DNA of 64,000 nt from Nocardioides mangrovicus (GCF_003674065.1 NZ_RDBE01000007.1:234893-298892), one strand, 5' to 3'; shown: positions 18,017 to 27,338, counted from the stretch's first letter. Notes: a model not told the origin generated them from the sequence alone. Program-made: numbers and translations.

Positions 18017-18805
18017 CTAGCGGTGCACCGCGCTGCGGCCAGGTGCCTCGCTGTAGCGGTCGTGCAGCCGCACCGGCTCGGCCCGGCGCTCCCGGTTGCG
18101 CCGCGCCAGCAGGTTGAGCGACTCGACCGCGATCGCGAAGGCGATCGGGCCGTAGATCAGCGGCTTCTCGATGTGGACGTCGAAGCCCTCGGCCACCAGC
18201 GTCGTGCCGATCAGCACCAGGAAGGCCAGCGCCAGCATCTTCACCGTGGGGTGGGTGTTGACGAAGTCGCTGATGCGCCCGGCCAGCACCATCATCAGCC
18301 CGATCGAGATCATCACGGCGGCGATCATGATGGCGAGCTCGTCGACCATGCCGACCGCCGTGATCACCGAGTCCAGCGAGAACACCGCGTCGATGAGCAG
18401 GATCTGGACGATCACGCGCGCGAACGTCGAGCGGGGGCCGGCCTCCTCGTTGTTCTCCTCCTCGCCCTCGAGCTTGCCGTGGATCTCCGTAACGGCCTTG
18501 TAGATCAAGAACAGCCCGCCCACGATGAGGATCAGGTCGCGCCCGGAGAGCTCCAGCGCCTTCGCCGAGCCCAGCGAGATCCAGGTGGCGGTGAGCCCGA
18601 TGATCCACGAGGCCACCAGCAGCAAGATGATGCGCATCACCAGCGCGAGCGAGAGACCGACCAGGCGCGCCCGCTGCCGCTGGTGCTCGGGCAACCGGTT
18701 GGTCAGGATCGAGATGAACACGACGTTGTCGATGCCGAGCACGAGCTCCAGGGCGAACAGGGTCAAGAACGCGACCCACAGGTCAGGGCTCGTGAAGAAG
18801 TCCAT
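18017..18805 (-). CDS. TerC-family integral membrane protein
   Basis: A 262-residue inner-membrane protein with about seven hydrophobic segments. The family motifs ALELVLGIDNVVFISIL and LLIDAVFSLDSVITAVGM carry the paired acidic residues in membrane helices. Related proteins have been linked to tellurite resistance and to manganese export or metalation of exported enzymes. The central loop is acidic (EGEEENNEEAG). It lies 34 bases downstream of the CDP-glycerol transferase-like gene on the same strand, so the two may be cotranscribed. Confidence 0.9.
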   Translation of the reverse strand: MDFFTSPDLWVAFLTLFALELVLGIDNVVFISILTNRLPEHQRQRARLVGLSLALVMRIILLLVASWIIGLTATWISLGSAKALELSGRDLILIVGGLFLIYKAVTEIHGKLEGEEENNEEAGPRSTFARVIVQILLIDAVFSLDSVITAVGMVDELAIMIAAVMISIGLMMVLAGRISDFVNTHPTVKMLALAFLVLIGTTLVAEGFDVHIEKPLIYGPIAFAIAVESLNLLARRNRERRAEPVRLHDRYSEAPGRSAVHR

Positions 18806-18839
18806 GCCTGCTCAACGGCGACGGCGGCACAGCGGTTCC

Positions 18840-19958
18840 TCAGGCGGTGATGCGGGCGTCGAGGAGTCGGTCACGCAGCATCACCAGGTCGGCGACGGCG
18901 TCGAGGAAACGGTCGGTGCTGGCCCCCACGGCCAGGTCGTCGAAGTAGTGGCGTCGCACCGCCACCCGCGCCAGGTGGTGCTCGTCGTACTCCAGGCGCG
19001 AGGCGAACAGCGCGGTGAGCTCGGCGACGTCGCCGTGGTGCGAGGCGGTGTCGAGCACGTCGGCGCAACGGCTCAGCGGGATCTCGCGACGCAGCCGCTC
19101 GAGGTCGTGGTGGGGGTCGGTCAGGAAGATCGGCTGCTCGTTGCGCAGGTAGAGCCAGTCGGGACCGACCGAGGAGACGTCGGTGACCATCAGGTCGCAG
19201 CCGGGGAAGACGGCCAGGATGTCGCCGCCGGTGACGGCCACGTGGTCGGGTCCGGCCAGCATCTCGAGCACGTCGGCGTGGGCCCGCCGTACGCGCGGGG
19301 TGCGGCTGGTCACCACCTTCGGGTGCGGCTTGTAGACGACGCGGACGTCGGGCAGCGCCAGTGCGGCCCGAACGATGTCGCGGCCCAGCGTCGGCAGCGA
19401 GCCGTAGTCGTTGTAGTCGGCGTCGCCCTCCCAGGTCGGCGCGTAGAGCACCGTGCGGCGGGTGGTGGGCGGCAGCAGCGGAGCGGGATGCAGGTCGAGC
19501 TGGGGCCGCCCCACGCGTACCAGCCGGGAGGCGTCGAGCTCCATCAGCTCGGTGATGTAGCGCTCGACCGCGGCCGGCCCGGCGACGAAGACCCGGTCGT
19601 AGGCCTTGGCGCAGTTGCTGGCCATGCTCTGCTTGTCGCTCTCGCCGTGGTTGACGTGCACGTGCAGCATCCGGCTGCTGATCAGCGAGTTGAAGTTGAG
19701 CGGGGAGTTGTTGCAGTACAACGCGATCTTGGGGTCCAGCCGCTCGTAGAGCTCGGTGAGGTCGGTCAGCGACTCGGCCAGCAGCACCGGCAGCGACGTC
19801 CGGCCGCGCAGGATCTCCGCCGACGCCGGCTCGCGGGTCACCACCACCACCGGCCGGTGCTCGTGCAGCACCTCGAGCACCGGTAGCCAGGAGCTGAGCT
19901 GGTAGGTGCGCGTGGGGTCGTCGGCGAAGTACGCGACGACCTCGGCGGGCGGGATCAC
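18840..19958 (-). CDS. CDP-glycerol glycerophosphotransferase family protein
   Basis: A 372-residue GT-B-like protein related to TagB/TagF teichoic-acid polymerases. Key stretches are LHVHVNHGESDKQSM, VLYAPTWEGDADYNDYGS, VVYKPHPKVVTSR and LMVTDVSSVGPDWLYL, with the conserved HG and S/T-S pairs. It would transfer glycerol phosphate or a related unit in the cell envelope; the exact acceptor is unknown. The GTG at 19958 is the only reasonable start before the divergent gene; it has no clear ribosome-binding site, so a leaderless message is possible. The divergent gap is only 40 bp. Confidence 0.82.
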   Translation of the reverse strand: MIPPAEVVAYFADDPTRTYQLSSWLPVLEVLHEHRPVVVVTREPASAEILRGRTSLPVLLAESLTDLTELYERLDPKIALYCNNSPLNFNSLISSRMLHVHVNHGESDKQSMASNCAKAYDRVFVAGPAAVERYITELMELDASRLVRVGRPQLDLHPAPLLPPTTRRTVLYAPTWEGDADYNDYGSLPTLGRDIVRAALALPDVRVVYKPHPKVVTSRTPRVRRAHADVLEMLAGPDHVAVTGGDILAVFPGCDLMVTDVSSVGPDWLYLRNEQPIFLTDPHHDLERLRREIPLSRCADVLDTASHHGDVAELTALFASRLEYDEHHLARVAVRRHYFDDLAVGASTDRFLDAVADLVMLRDRLLDARITA

Positions 19959-19998
19959 CGCAGGAGTGTACGAGCGGCGGATGACGTAGAAAGGAACG

Positions 19999-20778
19999 GT
20001 GCCTCGCGACCGGCTGCCGCTGACCCGTGCCGACCTGCCCGATGCGCTGACGCCGCAGACGCTGCGCGAGCTGCCGATGTCGACGCTGCGCCGGCTCGCC
20101 CGTCCCGACAACGGGATCCTCACACCCGAGGAGCAGACCGCGTTCGACGCGATGCTGCACGACGTGATGCGCCAGGCCGCGAGCCGGGTCTCGGACCGGA
20201 TGCACCCGGAGTGGGCGACGGTGCGTGAGGCCAGCCGCCGCGGCGGGACCGGCCGCTCGCCCCGGGTCGACGCGCAGCTGCGCCGTCTGGCCCAGCGCAT
20301 CGACGCCCAGGTCGACGCCGCCGAGGCGCTCGCGCCCGGAGTCGACTGGTCCTTCGCCGGGGGCGACGAGGAGCCGGACGCTCCCGCAGTGCCGGAGACG
20401 CCGGCGCAGCCGGCTCCCGACGACAACACCGACGACCACGCAGACGAGGACGCGGGCACCATCTCCGACCTGGAGGACCGGCTCACCGAGCAGGTCGAGC
20501 TGGTGCAGGTGATGTCGGAGATCGCCGACGTCAGCAAGCGCACGTACGCCCTGGAGCAGCAGCGCGACCTGCAGAGCACACGCACCGTCTTCTTCGGTTT
20601 CGTGGTCTCGGTGGCGGTGCTGGTGGCCGGCTGGGCGCCCATCGTCGCCGCCGACGACTGGACCGAGCGGTGGTGGGTGCTCGGGCTCACCCTGGCCACC
20701 TGCGTCGCCGCCGCACTGGTCTACGCCCTGGTGCGGCGCTGGCAGCAGCGTCACCCGGCTCCCGAGACCGACGAGTAA
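19999..20778 (+). CDS. Hypothetical protein with C-terminal membrane hairpin
   Basis: A 259-residue protein I do not recognise. It starts GTG with GAAAGGAA upstream. Residues 1-115 are soluble and helical, 120-150 are a Pro/Asp-rich acidic linker, 150-190 form a probable coiled coil (SDLEDRLTEQVELVQVMSEI), and two hydrophobic segments follow near 195-213 and 225-245. It diverges from the glycerophosphotransferase-like gene with 40 bp between starts, which suggests joint regulation and perhaps a cell-envelope role. Confidence 0.65.
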   Translation: MPRDRLPLTRADLPDALTPQTLRELPMSTLRRLARPDNGILTPEEQTAFDAMLHDVMRQAASRVSDRMHPEWATVREASRRGGTGRSPRVDAQLRRLAQRIDAQVDAAEALAPGVDWSFAGGDEEPDAPAVPETPAQPAPDDNTDDHADEDAGTISDLEDRLTEQVELVQVMSEIADVSKRTYALEQQRDLQSTRTVFFGFVVSVAVLVAGWAPIVAADDWTERWWVLGLTLATCVAAALVYALVRRWQQRHPAPETDE

Positions 20779-20830
20779 CCAGAACGACCCCTACGGGTGC
20801 GGGTGGGGCTGGTGTGTCGGGTACGGGCCG

Positions 20831-22021
20831 ATGATGAAGGCAGTCACCTGGCATGGCAAACGCGACGTCCGCGTGGAGGAGGTGCCCGACCCGCGCATCG
20901 AGCAGCCGACCGATGCGGTGGTGCGCATGACCTCCAGCGGCCTGTGCGGCTCCGACCTCCACCTCTACGAGACGCTCGGGCCATTCATGGGCGAGGGTGA
21001 CGTGCTGGGCCACGAGCCGATGGGTGTGGTCGAGGAGGTAGGTCCCGACGCTGGCGATCTGGCGGTGGGCGACCGGGTGGTGCTGCCGTTCCAGATCTGC
21101 TGCGGCGCCTGCTGGATGTGCAACCAGGGTCTGTACACCCAGTGCGAGACCACGCAGGTGCGCGACCAGGGTATGGGGGCCGCGCTCTTCGGGTTCAGCA
21201 AGCTCTACGGCGAGGTGCCGGGAGCGCAGGCGGAGCTCCTGCGGGTGCCGCAGGCGCAGTTCATGCCCATCAAGGTGCCGCCGGGTCCGCCCGACGAGCG
21301 CTTCTTGTTCCTCTCCGACGTACTGCCGACCGCCTGGCAGTCGGTCGCCTACGCCGACGTGCCCGACGACGGCACCCTGCTCGTCCTGGGACTGGGGCCG
21401 ATCGGGGAGATGGCCTGTCGCATCGCCTCGCACCAGGGCGCGCGGGTGCTGGCGGTCGACCTGGTGCCCGAGCGGCTGGCCCGGGCGCAGGCGTGGGGGG
21501 TGGAGACGATCGACCTGCAGCAGGTCGACGACGTCGGTGAGGAGGTCCGCTCGCGCACCCAGGGCCGTGGCGCCGACGCCGTCGTCGACGCGGTCGGCAT
21601 GGAGGCGCACGGCTCGCGCATCGCCGAGCTCGGGCAGAAGCTCTTCAACGCACTGCCCTCGGCCATCAGCGCGCCGGTGATGGACAAGGTCGGGCTGGAC
21701 CGGATGTCGGCGATCTACACCGCCATCGACGCCGTGCGCCGCGGCGGCACCGTGTCGCTGATCGGGGTCTACGGCGGTCAGAGCGACCCGATGCCGATCC
21801 TGACGATGTTCGACAAGCAGCTGCAGCTGCGGATGGGCCAGGCCAACGTCAAGCGCTGGGTCGACGACATCATGCCGCTGCTGCTCGACGACGCCGACCC
21901 GCTCGGCACCGAGCAGTTCGCCACCCACCGGGTGCCGCTCTCGCAGGCCCCTGAGGCCTACGAGGCGTTCCAGAAGAAGACCGACGGCACCATCAAGGTC
22001 GTCTTCGACCCGGCGGCCTGA
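20831..22021 (+). CDS. Zinc-dependent dehydrogenase (formaldehyde/threonine dehydrogenase-like MDR)
   Basis: A medium-chain dehydrogenase of 396 residues. Catalytic zinc ligands are in SGLCGSDLHLYE and GHEPMGVVEEVG, the structural zinc cluster in CCGACWMCNQGLYTQC, and the cofactor site in LVLGLGPIGEMACRIA. The long insertion MDKVGLDRMSAIYTAIDAVRRGG is typical of the glutathione-independent formaldehyde dehydrogenase-like branch. Two ATG codons stand together; MKAVTW from 20834 is the usual N-terminus. It abuts the iron redox gene. Confidence 0.88.
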   Translation: MMKAVTWHGKRDVRVEEVPDPRIEQPTDAVVRMTSSGLCGSDLHLYETLGPFMGEGDVLGHEPMGVVEEVGPDAGDLAVGDRVVLPFQICCGACWMCNQGLYTQCETTQVRDQGMGAALFGFSKLYGEVPGAQAELLRVPQAQFMPIKVPPGPPDERFLFLSDVLPTAWQSVAYADVPDDGTLLVLGLGPIGEMACRIASHQGARVLAVDLVPERLARAQAWGVETIDLQQVDDVGEEVRSRTQGRGADAVVDAVGMEAHGSRIAELGQKLFNALPSAISAPVMDKVGLDRMSAIYTAIDAVRRGGTVSLIGVYGGQSDPMPILTMFDKQLQLRMGQANVKRWVDDIMPLLLDDADPLGTEQFATHRVPLSQAPEAYEAFQKKTDGTIKVVFDPAA

Positions 22022-22988
22022 GTGCGGCTCCCGACGCCGCGTGGCCCGCTGAGCGCGCACGCCGTCGACGTGCTGCGCGGATCCCTCGCGCCGCAACCGG
22101 ACGTCCCCATGGCCGAGGTCACCGACGCCGACGCCCAGCTGGCCCTCTGGCTGCTCTACGAGGTGCACTACCGCGGTTTCGACGACGTCGACCCGGCGCG
22201 CGAGTGGGACCCGTCGGTGCTCGCCTTCCGAGCCCGGCTGGAGGCTCCGTTCGAGCAGGCGCTGCGCCGTCTCGCGGCAGCGGTCACCGGGGCGGGGTGC
22301 AACACCGGCGACGTCGCCGAGCAGCTGTTCGCGATGGCGGACGAGGTAGACGGGCCGTCGCTGGCGGGGTACCTGCACCGCCACGCGACCCGCGCAGGTG
22401 CTGCAGTTCCTGCGCACCCGGAGCATCTACCACCTCAAGGAGTCCGACCCGCAGGCCTTCGTGCTGCCGCGCCTCGAGGGCGCGGCCAAGGTGGCGCTCG
22501 CCGAGCTGCTCTACGACGAGTTCGGCGGCGGTCGGCCCTCGCAGCTGCACGCCGCCTTGTACGGCGACGCCCTGCAGGCCGCCGGCCTCGACCGCGAGTA
22601 CGGCACCTACCTGGACGAGGTCTCCGCGCTCACGCTCGCCGTCAGCAACGCGATGTCGCTGTTCTGCCTGCATCGACGGCTGCGCGGGGCGGCGATGGGT
22701 CATCTGGCGATGTTCGAGATCACCAGCTCGGTGCCGTGCCGACGGATCGCGGCCGGGATCGAGCGCGTCGGCCTGCCCCCGGCAGCCTCCGCGTACTTCC
22801 ACGAGCACGTGGAGGCCGATGCCGTGCACGAGCAGGTCGCGGCCCGCGACATCTGCGGGTCGCTGGTCGCGGCCGAGCCCGGCCAGCGCACCGAGGTGCT
22901 GCTCGGGGCGGCCACGTGCCTGGTGCTCGACGACCTGGCGGCGCGCGAGCAGCTGGGCACCTGGCTGGGCACGGAGACCGCCGCGTGA
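22022..22988 (+). pseudogene. Iron-containing redox enzyme, frameshifted
   Basis: The product would be a heme-oxygenase-like iron-containing redox enzyme of about 320 residues. The first part (to RHATR at 22393) and the second part (QVLQFLRTRSIYHLKESDP from 22395) match one protein in two frames. At 22391-22397 the sequence reads CGC-G-CAG where a codon such as GAG is expected, consistent with loss of two bases. Frame two has normal codon use to its stop at 22988, where the next gene overlaps by GTGA. This is either a true frameshift or a sequencing error. Confidence 0.75.
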
Positions 22989-23191
22989 GCGCGCCCGACG
23001 TCAGCGGCGATCGCGTGGAGGTCCGGGCCTGTCCCAGGGGTCCGTGGCTGGTGCGCGGAGCGACGGTGGTGCGCGACGCCGCCGGCGTCGAGCACGTCCC
23101 GACGCGGCCGGTGGTGGCGGTGTGCCGCTGCCGGAAGACCTCGCGGGGCCCCTGGTGCGACGGCACGCACAAGTCGATCCCCGGCTACTGA
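22985..23191 (+). CDS. CDGSH iron-sulfur domain protein
   Basis: A 68-residue protein with the mitoNEET-type motif VCRCRKTSRGPWCDGTHK, which binds a 2Fe-2S cluster through three cysteines and one histidine. The GTG at 22985 overlaps the stop of the iron redox enzyme, and the two families are common neighbours in actinobacteria, so it may be the redox partner of that enzyme. It is shorter than 70 residues but complete. Confidence 0.88.
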   Translation: MSAPDVSGDRVEVRACPRGPWLVRGATVVRDAAGVEHVPTRPVVAVCRCRKTSRGPWCDGTHKSIPGY

Positions 23192-23198
23192 GGCCGCG

Positions 23199-23816
23199 AT
23201 GTCGACGATGGCGTTCGGCGCCCTGCAGATCGCGTTCGACGAGCACGTGCTGCGTCCCCGGCCGTGGACGCTGGCCCAGTCCCAGTGGGCACAGCAGCTG
23301 CTGGCCGCAGCGCCGACCGGCCCCGTGCTGGAGCTGTGCTGCGGTGCCGGCCAGATCGGCCTGGCCGCGGTGGCGGGCACCACCCGCTCGCTGGTGTGCG
23401 TCGACCTCGAGGCGACGGCCGTGGCGTTCTGCCGGGCCAACGCGGCCGCGGCCGGCCTGACCGACCGCGTCGAGGTGCGCCACGGCGCGATGGACGAGGT
23501 CGTCGGCGCCGAGGAGCGGTTCGCGCTCGTCATCGCCGACCCACCCTGGGTGCCCTCGACCCAGACCGCCCGCTTCCCCGAGGACCCGCTCCTGGCCATC
23601 GACGGTGGCGACGACGGCCTGGCCGTCGCTCGCACCTGCCTCCAGGTGGTCGGCACACATCTGGCGCCCGGTGGCAGCGCGGTGCTCCAGGTGGGCACCG
23701 AGGCGCAGCTGGACCTGCTGGACCTGCCGGCGGGGGAGGCGGGTCTGGCGCTGCTGGAGCGGCGGGTGCTCGACGGCGGGGTGCTGGGCCGCTTCGGCCT
23801 TCCGGGCTCAGGGTGA
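23199..23816 (+). CDS. Class I SAM methyltransferase (HemK-like)
   Basis: A 205-residue Rossmann methyltransferase. VLELCCGAGQIGLAA is motif I, and ADPPWVPS is an NPPY-like catalytic motif seen in methyltransferases acting on amides or bases. It follows the CDGSH gene by 7 bases and ends the unit before the palindromes. The C-terminus trails off in a Gly/Leu-rich tail. Substrate unknown. Confidence 0.78.
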   Translation: MSTMAFGALQIAFDEHVLRPRPWTLAQSQWAQQLLAAAPTGPVLELCCGAGQIGLAAVAGTTRSLVCVDLEATAVAFCRANAAAAGLTDRVEVRHGAMDEVVGAEERFALVIADPPWVPSTQTARFPEDPLLAIDGGDDGLAVARTCLQVVGTHLAPGGSAVLQVGTEAQLDLLDLPAGEAGLALLERRVLDGGVLGRFGLPGSG

Positions 23817-23822
23817 CGGCTC

Positions 23823-23883
23823 GTTCACCATGGCACCATGGTGAACGGCCACTTCCCACGACGTAGGACCTGTGGGAAGCGGC
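23823..23883. promoter_or_regulatory. Two adjacent palindromes upstream of lutABC
   Basis: GTTCACCATGG and CCATGGTGAAC are perfect inverted arms (11 bp) around CA at 23823-23846. Directly after, GCCACTTCCCAC (23848) and GTGGGAAGCGGC (23872) are inverted at 11 of 12 bases with a 12-base centre. A hybrid of both half-sites, GTTCACCGTGGGAAGT, follows at 23885. No T-run is present, so operators for the lut operon are more likely than a terminator. Confidence 0.6.
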
Positions 23884-23932
23884 AGTTCACCGTGGGAAGT
23901 CGGAGCCAGCTGTGGCGCGGGACGGAGGTGCG

Positions 23933-24646
23933 GTGAGGGTCGGTCTTCTGGTCACCTGCCTCAACGACGCGCTCTTCCCGGACGCCGGGAAGGCCGTGGT
24001 GACGCTGCTGCGCCGGCTCGGTGTCGACGTCGACTTCCCGCCGGGCCAGACGTGCTGCGGCCAGCCGATGGTCAATACCGGCTACCTCGACGAGGCCGTG
24101 CCCGCGGTGCGGGCCACCGTCGAGGCGTTCGCCGGCTACGACGCGGTGGTGGTGCCGTCGGGCTCGTGCGCGGGCTCGGTGCGTCACCAGCACGGGATCG
24201 TCGCGCGCCGGGCCGGTGATCCCGGGTTGGCCGTGCTGGCGGACCGGACCTACGAGCTGAGCGAGTTCCTGGTCGACGTCCTCGGGGTCACCGACGTCGG
24301 CGCCAGCTTCCCGCACCGCGTGACCTACCACCCCACCTGCCACTCGCTGCGGATGCTGGGCGTCGGCGACCGGCCACGGCGCCTGCTGGAGCAGGTGCGC
24401 GGGCTGACGCTGCTCGACCTGCCGGCCGCCGAGGAGTGCTGCGGGTTCGGCGGCACGTTCGCGGTCAAGAACGCCGACACCTCGGTGTCGATGGGAAGCG
24501 ACAAGGTGCGCCACGTGCTCGGCACGGGCGCCGAGTACCTGGTGGCCGGCGACTCCTCGTGCCTGATGCACCTGGGTGGCCTGCTGCGGCGGCAACGGGC
24601 CGGCGTGCGGACGGCCCACCTGGCCGAGATCCTGGCCGCCACGTGA
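23933..24646 (+). CDS. lutA: L-lactate utilisation protein LutA (Fe-S oxidoreductase)
   Basis: A 237-residue protein with two cysteine-rich CCG domains: FPPGQTCCGQPMVNTGY near residue 43 and AAEECCGFGGTFAVK near 170. With LutB and LutC it makes the iron-sulfur complex that oxidises L-lactate to pyruvate. The GTG at 23933 follows GGAGG by four bases; the alternative GTG at 23912 adds seven unrelated residues. It overlaps lutB by GTGA. Confidence 0.9.
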   Translation: MRVGLLVTCLNDALFPDAGKAVVTLLRRLGVDVDFPPGQTCCGQPMVNTGYLDEAVPAVRATVEAFAGYDAVVVPSGSCAGSVRHQHGIVARRAGDPGLAVLADRTYELSEFLVDVLGVTDVGASFPHRVTYHPTCHSLRMLGVGDRPRRLLEQVRGLTLLDLPAAEECCGFGGTFAVKNADTSVSMGSDKVRHVLGTGAEYLVAGDSSCLMHLGGLLRRQRAGVRTAHLAEILAAT

Positions 24647-26064
24647 GCACGTTCCTCGGCACACCGCCGTTCCCGCAGGCCGCGCGGACGGCGCTGGCCG
24701 ACCCCCAGCTGCGGCAGAACCTCGCCCACGCCACCCACACCATCCGCGACAAGCGCGCCCGCGTGGTGGCGGAGGTCGAGGACTGGGAGGCGCTGCGGCA
24801 GGCCGGTGCCGCGATCAAGGACCACACCCTCGCGCACCTGCCGGACTACCTCGAGCAGCTCGAGGCCGCGCTCACCGCCGCCGGTGCCGTCGTGCACTGG
24901 GCCCGCGACGCCGCCGAGGCCAACGCGGTGGTGGCCGCGGTCGCGAAGGCGCACGACGTCGACGAGGTGGTCAAGGTCAAGTCGATGGTCACCCAGGAGA
25001 TCGGCCTGAACGAGGCCCTCGCCGCGGAGGGCATCGCGGCCTGGGAGACCGACCTGGCCGAGCTGATCGTCCAGCTCGGCGACGACCTGCCCAGCCACAT
25101 CCTGGTGCCGGCCATCCACCGCAACCGGGCCGAGATCCGGCGTATCTTCGCCGACCGGATGGCCGCCGCAGGTCGTCCGGCCCCCGACGACCTGACCGAC
25201 GAGCCGGCCGAGCTCGCGGCCGCCGCTCGGCTGCACCTGCGCGAGAAGTTCCTCCGCGCCAAGGTCGGCGTCTCGGGCGCGAACTTCGCGGTAGCCGAGT
25301 CCGGGACGCTGGTGGTGGTCGAGTCCGAGGGCAACGGCCGCATGTGCCTGACGCTGCCCGAGGTGCTGGTCAGCGTGGTCGGCATCGAGAAGGTGGTGCC
25401 GAGCTTCGCCGACCTCGACGTGCTCCTGCGCCTGCTGCCGCGCTCGTCGACGGGGGAGCGGATGAACCCCTACACCTCCATGTGGTCCGGCGTGCGGTCC
25501 GGTGACGGACCGCAGGAGGTGCACGTCGTGCTGCTCGACAACGGCCGCACGAACGCGCTGGCCGACGACGTCGGCCGCACGGCGCTGCGCTGCATCCGCT
25601 GCTCGGCCTGCCTGAACGCCTGCCCGGTCTACGAGCGCGTCGGCGGCCACGCCTACGGCTCGGTCTACCCCGGTCCGATCGGCGCGATCCTCAACCCGCT
25701 GATGCGCGGCGTCGGCACCGACCCGCAGGTGGACTCCCTTCCCTACGCCTCCTCGCTGTGCGGGCGGTGCGAGGAGGTCTGCCCGGTGGCGATCCCGATC
25801 CCGGAGATCCTGGTCGACCTGCGGGCCCAGGTCGTCGATGCGCACCGCGGATCGGTGACGCCGAAGCCCGAGGCGATCGCGATGAAGGGCGCCGCGAAGG
25901 CGTTCGGGTCCGGCCGTCGGCTGGGTCTGAGCGAACGGCTCACCGGCCTCGCCCTGGGCCTCGCGCGGCGGCTGCCGCTCGTCTCGGCCTGGACCGGCAC
26001 TCGCGACCTGCCGCCGGCACCGCGGCAGTCCTTCCGGGAGTGGTGGCGCGATGACCGCCCGTGA
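24643..26064 (+). CDS. lutB: Lactate utilisation iron-sulfur protein LutB
   Basis: A 473-residue protein with the LUD domain in the first half (VKVKSMVTQEIGLNEAL, GANFAVAESGTLVVVESEGN) and two 4Fe-4S motifs in the second (CIRCSACLNACPVY and CGRCEEVCPVAIPIPE). The C-terminal 80 residues are the usual LutB extension. It is the central electron-carrying subunit of the lactate dehydrogenase complex. Starts and stops overlap with lutA and lutC. Confidence 0.93.
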   Translation: MSTFLGTPPFPQAARTALADPQLRQNLAHATHTIRDKRARVVAEVEDWEALRQAGAAIKDHTLAHLPDYLEQLEAALTAAGAVVHWARDAAEANAVVAAVAKAHDVDEVVKVKSMVTQEIGLNEALAAEGIAAWETDLAELIVQLGDDLPSHILVPAIHRNRAEIRRIFADRMAAAGRPAPDDLTDEPAELAAAARLHLREKFLRAKVGVSGANFAVAESGTLVVVESEGNGRMCLTLPEVLVSVVGIEKVVPSFADLDVLLRLLPRSSTGERMNPYTSMWSGVRSGDGPQEVHVVLLDNGRTNALADDVGRTALRCIRCSACLNACPVYERVGGHAYGSVYPGPIGAILNPLMRGVGTDPQVDSLPYASSLCGRCEEVCPVAIPIPEILVDLRAQVVDAHRGSVTPKPEAIAMKGAAKAFGSGRRLGLSERLTGLALGLARRLPLVSAWTGTRDLPPAPRQSFREWWRDDRP

Positions 26065-26629
26065 GGAGGTGCTGGCACGCGTGCGGGCGGCGGTGCGTGA
26101 CGCCGCGTCCGTCGAGCGGCCGACCCCGGTGCCCGGCGCGGCTGGTGGCGTCGAGCTGTTCTGCGAGCGGGTGGCCGACTACCGGGCCGTCGTCGAGCAG
26201 TGCACCGCCGACGAGCTGCCGGCCCGGGTCGCGGCGGCCCTGAGCGGGCTGACCTACGTCGTCCCCGACGGCCTGTGGCTCGACCTGCCCGACGGCGTCC
26301 GCGACGAGCCCACCCTCAGTGCCGCCGAGCTCGACGGCATCGACGCGGTGGTCACCGCCGCGGCGGTCGGCATCGCCGAGACCGGCACGATCGTGCTCGA
26401 CCACGGTCCCGGCCAGGGTCGCCGCGCGCTCACGCTGGTGCCCGACCACCACCTGTGTCTCGTGCGCGCCGACCAGGTCGTGCCCGACGTACCCGACGCC
26501 GTCGCGCGCCTGGATCCATCGCGCCCGCTCACCTGGATCTCCGGCCCCAGCGCCACCAGCGACATCGAGCTGACCAGGGTGGAGGGGGTCCACGGACCCC
26601 GCCACCTCCACGTCGTCGTGGTCGGATAG
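26051..26629 (+). CDS. lutC: Lactate utilisation protein LutC
   Basis: A 192-residue LUD-domain protein, the third subunit of the LutABC complex. AVGIAETGTIVLDHGPGQGRR and the C-terminal SGPSATSDIELTRVEGVHGP are the family signatures. The ATG at 26051 lies 14 bases inside lutB. The MurNAc etherase upstream releases lactate, so the two catabolic operons may feed one another, though they are regulated apart. Confidence 0.92.
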   Translation: MTAREEVLARVRAAVRDAASVERPTPVPGAAGGVELFCERVADYRAVVEQCTADELPARVAAALSGLTYVVPDGLWLDLPDGVRDEPTLSAAELDGIDAVVTAAAVGIAETGTIVLDHGPGQGRRALTLVPDHHLCLVRADQVVPDVPDAVARLDPSRPLTWISGPSATSDIELTRVEGVHGPRHLHVVVVG

Positions 26630-26743
26630 CGGCTGCCAGGTCGCCGTTCTGCTCGAGGTTGGCCGGCTCTCATCCTCGAGCTGTTCGCGAAGGCGAGTGC
26701 TGCGACGGCTGGTGAGGGTGGCGTACGACTCCGGAAGGGCTCA

Positions 26744-27271
26744 ATGCCGTCTACTCTTCGAGACGTGCGGGCCGGACCTGGGTACGCCACCTCCGTGGTG
26801 GCGGTGACGATCGGCACGATGCTGTCGACCGGGTGTGGTGCGACGCACGGGTCTGAGCCCGGTGGCGCGAGGACGTCGATAGCCGCTGTGACGCGCGAGT
26901 CCCAGCCACATGGTGCGACAGGACCGCGTGCCGCAGTCGCCGGCTTCCTGAAGGCCCTGGAGCGACACGATGTTGCTGGCATGCGCCAGCTGATGACCCC
27001 GATGGCGCAGCGCAACGAGTCGATCCCGGACGGCCTGCTCACCACCATGCCCACGCTCACCGCTTTTCGATTCTCCCATCACGTCGTCCACGAGAATCCT
27101 CGATCGAATGCCTCGCCTGCCGGATCGATCGCCTCGATCCGTTACACCACCGCGTTGACACCCTCGGCGGGCTTCGACAACGACAGCACCGACGGCGGGT
27201 CGTACGACATCCTCGTCTCGGAGACTCCTGGTCGACGATGGCTGGTCGCCGAGCTCGGCGGCTGCTGCTGA
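26744..27271 (+). CDS. Putative lipoprotein, NTF2-like
   Basis: A 175-residue exported protein with a short hydrophobic lead and a likely lipobox (MLSTGCG, Cys near residue 31). The mature part AAVAGFLKALERHDVAGMRQLM then an Asn/Ser-rich region resembles small actinobacterial lipoproteins with an NTF2-like fold. Codon use is less GC-biased than in lutABC. An internal GTG near 26798 would shorten the lead and is also possible. Function unknown. Confidence 0.55.
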   Translation: MPSTLRDVRAGPGYATSVVAVTIGTMLSTGCGATHGSEPGGARTSIAAVTRESQPHGATGPRAAVAGFLKALERHDVAGMRQLMTPMAQRNESIPDGLLTTMPTLTAFRFSHHVVHENPRSNASPAGSIASIRYTTALTPSAGFDNDSTDGGSYDILVSETPGRRWLVAELGGCC

Positions 27272-27338
27272 CGCGACGGCATACCTCCGCGGATGGTGAC
27301 GGGTGGAAATGCACCAGGGGGCCGCCGGCTCCCCGTGA

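Noticed and set aside
18840-20699. Minus-strand frame extended to 20699 as one large protein
   Set aside because: The part beyond 19958 is antisense to the clear plus-strand gene at 19999 and has no family resemblance; only the C-terminal 372 residues match a glycerophosphotransferase.
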